NCBI GenBank assembly: GCA_964393845.1 | Contig: CAYMUX010000058.1 | Coordinates: forward strand, 1-21,959 | DNA length: 21,959 bases | Source of the DNA: UBA6902 sp964393845 | Lineage (GTDB): Bacteria; Nitrospirota; Thermodesulfovibrionia; UBA6902 | Direction: 5' to 3' | Part shown: positions 16,061-21,959 of the stretch, piece by piece | Position numbering within the stretch: the stretch's first letter is position 1 | How the letters are laid out: the number at the start of each line of letters is the position of its first letter | Program-made: the position numbers and the translations under genes | The notes under the pieces: model-generated | The model's input: the letters and a program-made list of their open reading frames with translations, nothing else | Told to the model about the DNA's origin: nothing | The model's database searches: none

Positions 16061-18385
16061 TCATTTCACCCTCACAATAAAACCTGTGCTGACATTTGTA
16101 TCTGACGGCATATTCCCCGTCATCGTCCATTTAATATTTGTTACACAATAGTCATATCCCGAAGGCGCTGAACATCCGCTGCTTGCTGGAGTGTATGTCC
16201 ATGTAGAGCCGTTGTCGTTTGAGTAACTTATTGCAGCAGTCAGTGTTGATGTGCCTGAGTTGAACGTTGCGCTTCCAACCTTGAAGCCGGTGTAAGTCGG
16301 AACCGGATCGGTCATTACAATGCTTGATGCGTTTGTCAGTCCCGAACCATTTGCAGCGGCAACCGAATAGGTTATCTCCTCTCCCGGATTTGCATTTGCC
16401 TTGTCTGCGTTTTTCAACAACGTGAGATTGGCTGACGTTGAAGAAGTTACTGTCTTTACCTGATCTATCTTTGCGCCGTCATTTGATGAGGTTGCCGTGA
16501 CAAAGACGTTGTATGATGTGCCTCCCGCAACCGGCGACGGCTTTCCGGATGGCGTTGCATTTACAGTCCATACCTTGTTTGCGCCGGATGCTATGCTGCT
16601 GATTGTATAACCTGCTCCTGTTACAGCAGCCGTGCGGTCTGTTGAGGCATCGTCAAGATACTGCACGGTGAAGCCTGATCCATTGCCAGTGCCGGTAACG
16701 ATAATGCTATCTGTTGTTACGCTGTCGTTTTGAAACTGGACATTGTATGACGCAGTCGAGCCGCTCAATACTCCCGATGATTTGGATTGGGCAGACGCCG
16801 TTGTTTCATATACGTTGTCGGTCAGATACGAGCCGCCGCCTTCGGAGGGAAGCTTGATAAGAGAATCCACCTGATATGAAAACCAGTCAACATTATTGCC
16901 GCTGTTTACGGAGCTTGCAGGATTGACGGGCTTTTTGGAAGCGTCAGAACCCGAGGCGTCAGAGTCTTGAACACTGACATAGCTGATTAATTTGCTTGCT
17001 GTTGAGGATAAATTTAAATTCCATCTCGTGCCGGGACTTGACGAAGCAAGACTCAGCAGTTGTCCCGATGCGCCCTGTAATGTCGCTGTCCCTGTTATTG
17101 TTGTTGCGGAACCCGCAGCAAACGTCAGCGTCCGCGCGGTTGTAATGGTCTTGGTCAGATTGTAAAAGGTGGAAGAGCCGCTGATGGACTGATTTGTGCC
17201 GATTAGATTGATTGTTGAACTGCCTGCCGTAAATGCGCCTCCGTTTTTTGTCCAGTTACCGCCTATGTTCCAGGTGGAGCCACCCGCGCTGAAGGTTGAG
17301 CCGCTATTCATAGTTACATTGCCGGACACTGTCCAGGTAGATGCGCCGCTTCCTGAAGCGCCATCCAACTGGCCGCTGTTTCGGACAATCACAGAGCCGA
17401 ACTGATAGTTCGCAGAACGAGCGATTAGCTTGCCAGTAAAGGCAGCCGCATCCCATTGATCTGCTATTTCTAAAATGCCTGTAGAAACAACGGGAATGTT
17501 TGAAGGATTATCTAAAATTCCAAAGGAACTGCCAATCTGCCCCTTATCCCAGAGGGATAGATTCTTACTGCCCAAATTAAGGCTTGCTCCGCCGCCTAAA
17601 GCCGCCACAGCGCCTGCTGCGCCAGCTACGCCTACATCACAATTATAGGTGCGTGCTGTAACAGGAGCTGCCGTACTTCCGCTTATTGCATTGTAGATAA
17701 ACCATCCACCACCACTTATCGTCCCGGTCGTTGAAATATGGCTGCTGCCGTCACTGATAAAATGATAGAACTTGGTATTAATAGCTAACGTGGCTCCTGA
17801 ACTAATGGTTAGATTTCCGGCGCCGCTGGATTGAGAATGAAATGTGTGAGTATTCAGAGTCAGAGTAGCATTATTCGCAAGAGTTATATCATTTGCGATA
17901 TCAAAAACACCGCCGGTATGCGTAACGCTTGCTCCGGTATCTATGGTAAGGTTATATAACCGGGTTGCCCAACCGCCTGCAGGCTTAAGAGTCTTGCCTG
18001 TCCCCGTCATCTTAAGCGTGCTTGTATTATAATTAAACGTCCCGGCAGATGAATCCCAGTTGCCGCTGACAGTAATGATATAACTTTGGGCCGTAAGGGT
18101 TCCTCCGCCGACAACAGTAATATTGTTGCAGGCGGCATCAGCCGTTAAAGTTACAGTGCCGGAATCAATAGTAACATCATCGCCGGACCCGGGATAATCG
18201 ACGCCTTCGCTACAGGAGGCCGCACAAGCGCCCCCCCACGTGGTACCAATGTTCCAGACTCCGTTAGCTGCATCATTAAATGTTGCAGCATCAGCAGCGG
18301 TGATAAAAGAAAAAAAGGCAAGAAAGATAATGGCTGAAGAAAGGATTGTTTTACAATAAGAGAAAAATTGACCGGGATGGGTCAA
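16061..18385 (-). CDS. Secreted beta-solenoid plus DUF11 protein
   Basis: First gene of the minus-strand block; 774 aa from the TTG at 18385, which has GGGAG (18395-18391) 5 nt upstream. ATGs at 18397 and 18433 in the same frame are possible but lack a ribosome-binding site. Signal peptide with core ILSSAIIFLAFFSF, cleavage near ADA|A. Then ~450 residues of beta-solenoid-like repeats (G-STWNIGGNWTKNGG, STFYNLT, TLTFAAGSATTITGTATL), opening with a G8-like segment (WNIGTTWGG, YPGSGDDVTIDSGTVTL). The solenoid ends at YVSVQDSDASGSD. After a linker (SLIKLPSEGG, YLTDNVYETT) come a NEW3-like domain and a DUF11 domain (LTLLKNADKANANPGEEITY), stopping at STGFIVRVK. Probably an extracellular adhesin or fibre protein; the partner is likely the barrel protein of the same block. 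Confidence 0.82.
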   Translation of the reverse strand: MTHPGQFFSYCKTILSSAIIFLAFFSFITAADAATFNDAANGVWNIGTTWGGACAASCSEGVDYPGSGDDVTIDSGTVTLTADAACNNITVVGGGTLTAQSYIITVSGNWDSSAGTFNYNTSTLKMTGTGKTLKPAGGWATRLYNLTIDTGASVTHTGGVFDIANDITLANNATLTLNTHTFHSQSSGAGNLTISSGATLAINTKFYHFISDGSSHISTTGTISGGGWFIYNAISGSTAAPVTARTYNCDVGVAGAAGAVAALGGGASLNLGSKNLSLWDKGQIGSSFGILDNPSNIPVVSTGILEIADQWDAAAFTGKLIARSANYQFGSVIVRNSGQLDGASGSGASTWTVSGNVTMNSGSTFSAGGSTWNIGGNWTKNGGAFTAGSSTINLIGTNQSISGSSTFYNLTKTITTARTLTFAAGSATTITGTATLQGASGQLLSLASSSPGTRWNLNLSSTASKLISYVSVQDSDASGSDASKKPVNPASSVNSGNNVDWFSYQVDSLIKLPSEGGGSYLTDNVYETTASAQSKSSGVLSGSTASYNVQFQNDSVTTDSIIVTGTGNGSGFTVQYLDDASTDRTAAVTGAGYTISSIASGANKVWTVNATPSGKPSPVAGGTSYNVFVTATSSNDGAKIDQVKTVTSSTSANLTLLKNADKANANPGEEITYSVAAANGSGLTNASSIVMTDPVPTYTGFKVGSATFNSGTSTLTAAISYSNDNGSTWTYTPASSGCSAPSGYDYCVTNIKWTMTGNMPSDTNVSTGFIVRVK

Positions 18386-18496
18386 TAGGTCTCCCATAAA
18401 AAAAATTGATACACGTATCCTGTGCTCCCCCATAACAAATATAACGGTATAAATAACGCATTTCTAAAATAAGGAAAGAAACAATAAAATGCTTAG

Positions 18497-18590
18497 TCCC
18501 CCTTTGAAAAAGGGGGATGAAGGGGGATTTTGAAATAAAAACATTAATCAAAAAATCTCCCCTTGCCCCTCTTTTTCAAAGAGGGGAATC
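18497..18590. repeat. Inverted pair of palindromic repeats (REP/MITE-like)
   Basis: Two related hairpin units face each other. Unit 1 (18497-18530): CCCCCTTT-GAA-AAAGGGGG followed by ATGAAGGGGGATTT. Unit 2 (about 18556-18587) is the same pattern reversed: AATCTCCCCTTG, then CCCCTCTTT-TTC-AAAGAGGGG. Together they form a ~90-bp composite palindrome in the 346-bp gap between the solenoid gene and etfB. The rest of the gap holds the etfB promoter, a small GTAAC/GTTAC inverted repeat (18603-18607/18614-18618) and AT-rich sequence; I see no gene in it. A third relative lies inside etfA at 19679-19722. Confidence 0.85.
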
Positions 18591-18642
18591 ATCCACCCTC
18601 CTGTAACTGAGGGGTTACGGAACTCTTGCTTTTTTACTTTTC

Positions 18643-18672
18643 TTTACCTATACAAACCCGATATCGTATAAT
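18643..18672 (+). promoter_or_regulatory. Promoter of etfB-etfA-fabD
   Basis: TATAAT at 18667-18672 with TTTACC at 18643-18648 as -35 (four of six bases match), 18-bp spacer. Transcription would begin near 18679, about 53 nt before the etfB start. Confidence 0.6.
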
Positions 18673-18731
18673 ATCTACTCGATTTTGGCCGTAATTTTCT
18701 CTCTTCAGGATTTCAGGAGGAATGAGTCTTA

Positions 18732-19514
18732 GTGAATATTATTGTTTGCATAAAACAGGTGCCGGATACGGCAGAGATCAAGATCAATCCCGAGACAAAT
18801 ACTCTTATGAGAGAAGGGGTGCCCAGTATTATTAATCCCTTTGATCTGCATGCCCTTGAAGCGGCAATACGGATCAGGGAACAACTGGGAGGAAAGGTTG
18901 TTGCTTTGACAATGGGACCGCCGCAGGCAGAGACTTCTCTAAGAGAGGCTATTTCTATGGGGGTTGATGAAGCAGTGCTGCTTTCCGACAGGGCCTTTGC
19001 AGGTTCCGACACGTGGGCCACGTCATATACTCTTGCAAAGGCCATTAAAAAACTCGGTGCCGATATAGTTTTCTGCGGCAAGCAGGCGATAGATGGAGAT
19101 ACGGCACAGGTAGGGCCTGAGACAGCTGAATTTCTTAATATTCCTCATATTTCATATATACGAAAAATAGAGGAAGTAAAGGATGATTATATAAGAGTGG
19201 AACGACTCATGGATGAAGGATATGATATTGTCGAATCATCTCTGCCTGTTCTTCTTACCGTGGTTAGAGAATTGAATCAACCCAGGATGCCGTCATTAAA
19301 AGGGAAGATGGCTGCTAAAAAAGCCGAGATAAAAAAGATGGGTATGGCGGATATCGAAGCCGATGAAAACAGTCTGGGACTAAAAGGATCTCCTACTCAG
19401 GTAAAAAATATTTTTGCTCCGGAAGTTAAGGCAGAGAGAAAAATTATCGAAGGAACTCCGGAAGAACAGGTAGATAGTTTAGTTAAAGAGCTTAAGGATA
19501 TTATATGCCTGTAA
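18732..19514 (+). CDS. etfB: Electron transfer flavoprotein, beta subunit
   Basis: 260 aa. The GTG at 18732 is the first codon of the conserved N-terminus NIIVCIKQVPDTAEIK; AGGAGG at 18715-18720 lies 11 nt upstream. Other family marks: INPFDLHALEAAIRIRE, LTMGPPQAE, LSDRAFAGSDTWATSYTLA, CGKQAIDGDTAQVGPETAEFL and the signature region with LPVLLTVVRELNQPRMPS. EtfB binds AMP or, in bifurcating ETFs, a second FAD. The DRAFAGSDTWAT and DGDTAQVGP stretches are close to those of the Acidaminococcus/clostridial type, so a bifurcating ETF is possible. It overlaps etfA by 10 nt. Its acyl-CoA dehydrogenase partner is probably the gene at 7532-8692. Confidence 0.95.
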   Translation: MNIIVCIKQVPDTAEIKINPETNTLMREGVPSIINPFDLHALEAAIRIREQLGGKVVALTMGPPQAETSLREAISMGVDEAVLLSDRAFAGSDTWATSYTLAKAIKKLGADIVFCGKQAIDGDTAQVGPETAEFLNIPHISYIRKIEEVKDDYIRVERLMDEGYDIVESSLPVLLTVVRELNQPRMPSLKGKMAAKKAEIKKMGMADIEADENSLGLKGSPTQVKNIFAPEVKAERKIIEGTPEEQVDSLVKELKDIICL

Positions 19515-20734
19515 TCGTTCAGACTGAAAAATGTTCGGGTTGTGAAACCTGCCTGGATTCCTGTCCGTTTGATGCGATCGAGTTTAAAGACGGTAAGGCC
19601 TATATAAACGAGTACTGTAATGCATGCATGAGCTGTTTGGCGGGATGCCCTGAAGGTGCGATAATCGAGATAGAAGATAATCCCCCCTCGCCCCCCTTTA
19701 GTAAAGGGGGGATGGGGGGATTTGAACACAGGCAAAAACTGGAAGATTATAAAGATGTGCTTATTTTCGCTGAACAAAGAGAAGGGAAGGTTGCATCTGT
19801 TGCATATGAACTTCTTGGTGTCGGCAGGAGACTCTCCGATGAATTAGGCGTTAAGTTGCTGGCAGCGCTCTTTGGCGCTGGAGAGTCGGAAGCGCAGGAA
19901 CTTATAAGATGGGGAGCTGACAAAGTATTATTGTGCAGTGATTCCACACTGGAGCAATTCAATGACGACCCGTACAGTGAAGTCCTTGCAAAAATCATTA
20001 ACGAATATAAGCCTTCAATTGTCCTTGCCGGCGCCACACCTATTGGGAGGTCTTTTATTCCAAGGGTGGCGGCCAGACTGAGAACAGGCTTGACGGCAGA
20101 CTGCACGTCACTGGAGATAGATAAAGAAACGAAAAATCTCCTTCAGGTAAGACCCGCATTCGGCGGCAATATCATGGCTACTATCCTTTGTCCCGATTAC
20201 AGGCCGCAGATGGCAACTGTCAGACCGAGGGTCATGAAAAAAGGGGAGTATAATGCGGATAGAACCGGAGAGATTATTAATATAAATATCGATAACGCAG
20301 GTTCAAGGACAAAGGTGCTTGATTTTATAAAAGAAGTCTCTGAGGTCAGCGTGAATCTTCATGAGGCAGATATTATAGTTGCAGGCGGCAGAGGCATTGG
20401 CGGTGAAAAAGGTTATAAAATGCTTGAAGAACTTGCAGAGGTATTGGGCGGAGCTGTCGGAGCCTCAAGGGCTGCGGTCGATGAGGGATGGATTCCTTAC
20501 AGCCACCAGGTCGGTCAAACCGGTAAAACCGTGAATCCCAAAGTGTATTTTGCCTGTGGCATTTCCGGCGCTGTTCAGCACCTTGTCGGGATGCAATCGT
20601 CAGATATAATTATTGCAATCAATAAAAACCCCGAAGCGCCGATCTTCAATGTTGCAACTTATGGAATAGTCGGTGACTTGTTTGAAATAGTCCCGAAGCT
20701 TACCAAAAAGATAAAGCAAATCAAAGGAATTTAA
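19505..20734 (+). CDS. etfA: Electron transfer flavoprotein, alpha subunit with N-terminal ferredoxin domain
   Basis: 409 aa, longer than plain EtfA (~320-340) because of a ~58-residue N-terminal 2[4Fe-4S] ferredoxin domain. Both cluster motifs are complete: C10, C13, C16, C20-P and C38, C41, C44, C48-P. Residues 59-73 are a palindrome-derived linker (NPPSPPFSKGGMGGF). The EtfA core follows: VLIFAEQREGKVASVAYELL, GADKVLL, VLAGATPIGRSFIPRVAARL, and the FAD-binding C-terminus AGGRGIGGEKGY, VDEGWIPYSHQVGQTGKTV, YFACGISGAVQHLVGM. Fused ferredoxin-EtfA is known from CarE of the caffeyl-CoA reductase complex, where ferredoxin takes part in electron flow; by analogy this ETF may couple acyl-CoA, NAD(H) and ferredoxin. 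It is directly followed by fabD (TAAATG). Confidence 0.95.
   Translation: MPVIVQTEKCSGCETCLDSCPFDAIEFKDGKAYINEYCNACMSCLAGCPEGAIIEIEDNPPSPPFSKGGMGGFEHRQKLEDYKDVLIFAEQREGKVASVAYELLGVGRRLSDELGVKLLAALFGAGESEAQELIRWGADKVLLCSDSTLEQFNDDPYSEVLAKIINEYKPSIVLAGATPIGRSFIPRVAARLRTGLTADCTSLEIDKETKNLLQVRPAFGGNIMATILCPDYRPQMATVRPRVMKKGEYNADRTGEIININIDNAGSRTKVLDFIKEVSEVSVNLHEADIIVAGGRGIGGEKGYKMLEELAEVLGGAVGASRAAVDEGWIPYSHQVGQTGKTVNPKVYFACGISGAVQHLVGMQSSDIIIAINKNPEAPIFNVATYGIVGDLFEIVPKLTKKIKQIKGI
19679..19722 (+). repeat. Palindromic repeat inserted in frame within etfA
   Basis: Core hairpin CCCCCCTTT (19691-19699)/AAAGGGGGG (19703-19711) with loop AGT, flanked by outer arms AATCCCCCC (19679-19687) and GGGGGGATT (19714-19722). 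It is read through as NPPSPPFSKGGMGGF between the ferredoxin domain and the EtfA core. It belongs to the same family as the pair at 18497-18590. Confidence 0.9.
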
Positions 20735-21658
20735 ATGAAGATCGCTTTTGTTTTCCCTGGTCAGGGTTCGCAATATGTAGGCATGGGAAAAGACCTCTAT
20801 GATAATTTTGAAGAGGTCAAAGACATATATAAAAACGTGTCCGGTGCGCTTGGATATGACCTTGCTGATCTGAGTTTTAACGGGCCGCCGGATGAACTGA
20901 ATAAAACATTCAGAACGCAGCCATGTTTATTGACTGCAAGCTATTCAGCTTTCAGGGTCCTTTTATCGAAGGGCGTAACGCCGGTATATGTGGCAGGTCA
21001 TAGTCTCGGAGAATATTCTGCAATTACCGCATCAGGAGTTATATCAATTACGGATGCTGTCAGGCTTACGGAAAACAGGGGCCGGTTTATGCAGGATGCA
21101 GTTCCTGAAGGCAGGGGGCTGATGGCCGCTGTTATTGGTCTTGACAGAGAAGCGATTAATAAAATATGCAGCTCCGTTATGTCAGGCTATGTTGCTCCAG
21201 CTAATTTTAATTGTCCCGGCCAGATAGTAATTGCCGGTGAAAGGGCCGCTGTTGAAGAGGCCATAAAACTTGCTGATGAGGCCGGGGCCAGAAGGGCCGT
21301 GCCTTTAGCCGTATCAGCTCCGTCTCATTGCATGTTGATGGAGCCCGCATCCAGGAAATTATCAGAACTGCTTGACAGCATTGAATTACATAATCCCAGG
21401 ATACCGGTTGTCAATAATGCGGATGCAGCGTTTTTAAATAGTGTAGATTCAATTAAAGATTCACTTGTCCGCCAGCTCAACAATCCTCTTTTATGGGAAG
21501 ATTCGATTAAGCTTATGGTTGAAAACGGAATAGATGCCTTTATAGAGGTCGGCCCCAAGACCGTCCTCACAGGCCTCATCAAGAGGATAGACAAGAACGT
21601 AAAGCTTTTTAATGTTGAAGATACAAAGAGTCTTGAAGAGACCCTGAAGGCGTTGTAG
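20735..21658 (+). CDS. fabD: Malonyl-CoA:ACP transacylase
   Basis: Transfers malonyl groups from CoA to ACP for fatty-acid elongation. 307 aa, normal length. Start ATG 20735 abuts the etfA stop, with AAGGA just upstream. The active site is complete: Ser90 in GHSLGE and His198 in APSHCMLM; the N-terminal FPGQGSQYVGMG and ANFNCPGQIVIAG loops are present, and the end has NNPLLWEDSIKLM with FIEVGPKTVLTGL. It is separated from plsX-fabH by ~13 kb, though these genes are commonly adjacent. No fabG, acpP or fabF follows inside the window. Confidence 0.97.
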   Translation: MKIAFVFPGQGSQYVGMGKDLYDNFEEVKDIYKNVSGALGYDLADLSFNGPPDELNKTFRTQPCLLTASYSAFRVLLSKGVTPVYVAGHSLGEYSAITASGVISITDAVRLTENRGRFMQDAVPEGRGLMAAVIGLDREAINKICSSVMSGYVAPANFNCPGQIVIAGERAAVEEAIKLADEAGARRAVPLAVSAPSHCMLMEPASRKLSELLDSIELHNPRIPVVNNADAAFLNSVDSIKDSLVRQLNNPLLWEDSIKLMVENGIDAFIEVGPKTVLTGLIKRIDKNVKLFNVEDTKSLEETLKAL

Positions 21659-21695
21659 GATTAATTGAAATAAATGCGTCTTGCAAAGTGCCGAT

Positions 21696-21959
21696 ATGCT
21701 TATTGACACAGGCTATAAGTTCCTCAAAAAATTTTCAGCAGAACTTATGTGGAAAAAGGGCGCTGACAGCTGCATTCCTCTTACGATCGGGATTCCCCGA
21801 ATGTTCTTCTACTATATATACCCCGATCTGTGGGAGACTTTTTTTAGCGAGTTGGGAATGAAACCAATAGTTTCCAGACCTTCAACTGGAAAAACGGTTG
21901 AGAAGGCCTCTCAGATATCAGAGACAGAACACTGTTTGCCTAACAAACTGTTTGATGCG
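21696..21959 (+). CDS. DUF2229 / 2-hydroxyacyl-CoA dehydratase-type protein, 3'-truncated
   Basis: The first 88 codons are in the window and run off its end. After ~27 residues comes PLTIGIPRMFFYYIYPDLW, then ETFFSELGMKPIVSRPSTGK and ETEHCLPNKLF, the N-terminal pattern of DUF2229 proteins, relatives of acyl-CoA/2-hydroxyglutaryl-CoA dehydratase components (COG3581 type). The Cys in EHCLP is the conserved candidate iron-sulfur ligand. The start is uncertain: ATG 21696 and TTG 21681 share the frame and neither has a good ribosome-binding site. It follows fabD by 37 bp on the same strand. The activase-like partner (BadF/HgdC type) may lie in the same polypeptide or next door, outside the window. 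Confidence 0.75.
   Translation, partial: MLIDTGYKFLKKFSAELMWKKGADSCIPLTIGIPRMFFYYIYPDLWETFFSELGMKPIVSRPSTGKTVEKASQISETEHCLPNKLFDA

Noticed and set aside
18434..18496. Promoter for the minus-strand surface block
   Set aside because: The DNA is AT-rich and has several weak -10-like strings, but none is paired with a credible -35, so no site is called.
18722..18829. ATG at 18722 right after the AGGAGG site as a gene start
   Set aside because: It is 1 nt from the site and opens a short out-of-frame peptide; the EtfB N-terminus begins at GTG 18732.

Overview
The window reads as a chromosomal segment of a Gram-negative, probably anaerobic bacterium. It carries an outer-membrane barrel protein, a DUF4156-type lipoprotein, a PEP-CTERM protein, a PilZ protein, and an acyl-CoA dehydrogenase/ETF set with a ferredoxin-fused EtfA. 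The housekeeping gene order, the DUF11-rich surface proteins and the CCCCCTTT-type palindromes suggest Nitrospirota (Thermodesulfovibrionia-like) or a neighbouring lineage. That placement is an inference from gene content; no 16S or other marker is present.

Layout. (1) 1-3036, plus strand: the 3' part of a large mosaic surface protein (RCC1 blades, MopE-type metal-binding repeats, internalin-like leucine-rich repeats), then a PEP-CTERM protein and a clear terminator. (2) 3112-3635: two antitoxin-like genes (DUF433 and a BrnA/CopG-type ribbon-helix-helix protein) without intact toxins; a seven-codon stub sits where the DUF433 partner should begin. (3) 3660-7405: nadC, then a DUF177-rpmF-plsX-fabH operon with a consensus sigma-70 promoter. 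(4) 7532-9519: acyl-CoA dehydrogenase, a small lipoprotein and a PilZ protein. (5) 9574-18385, minus strand: a compact four-gene block of exported proteins (a beta-solenoid plus DUF11 protein, a 168-residue DUF11 protein, a 344-residue DUF11 protein, and a 1609-residue protein ending in a predicted outer-membrane barrel). (6) 18386-18731: a divergent intergenic region with an inverted pair of palindromic repeats and a promoter. (7) 18732-21959, plus strand: etfB, etfA (ferredoxin-fused), fabD, and the 5' end of a DUF2229/2-hydroxyacyl-CoA dehydratase-type gene.

How it fits together. Regions 3, 4 and 7 look like one lipid/acyl-CoA locus: plsX, fabH and fabD start phospholipid and fatty-acid synthesis, and acyl-CoA dehydrogenase with EtfBA moves electrons between acyl-CoA/enoyl-CoA and NAD or ferredoxin. 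The minus-strand surface block lies between acd and etfBA and probably interrupted an ancestral plsX-fabH-acd-etfBA-fabD order. The surface block is the best candidate for an undescribed system: three secreted DUF11 proteins that all stop at the same beta-strand, encoded with one outer-membrane barrel that carries the same modules.

A second notable point is a palindromic repeat inserted in frame inside etfA. It encodes a 15-residue linker and has two diverged relatives about 1.1 kb upstream.
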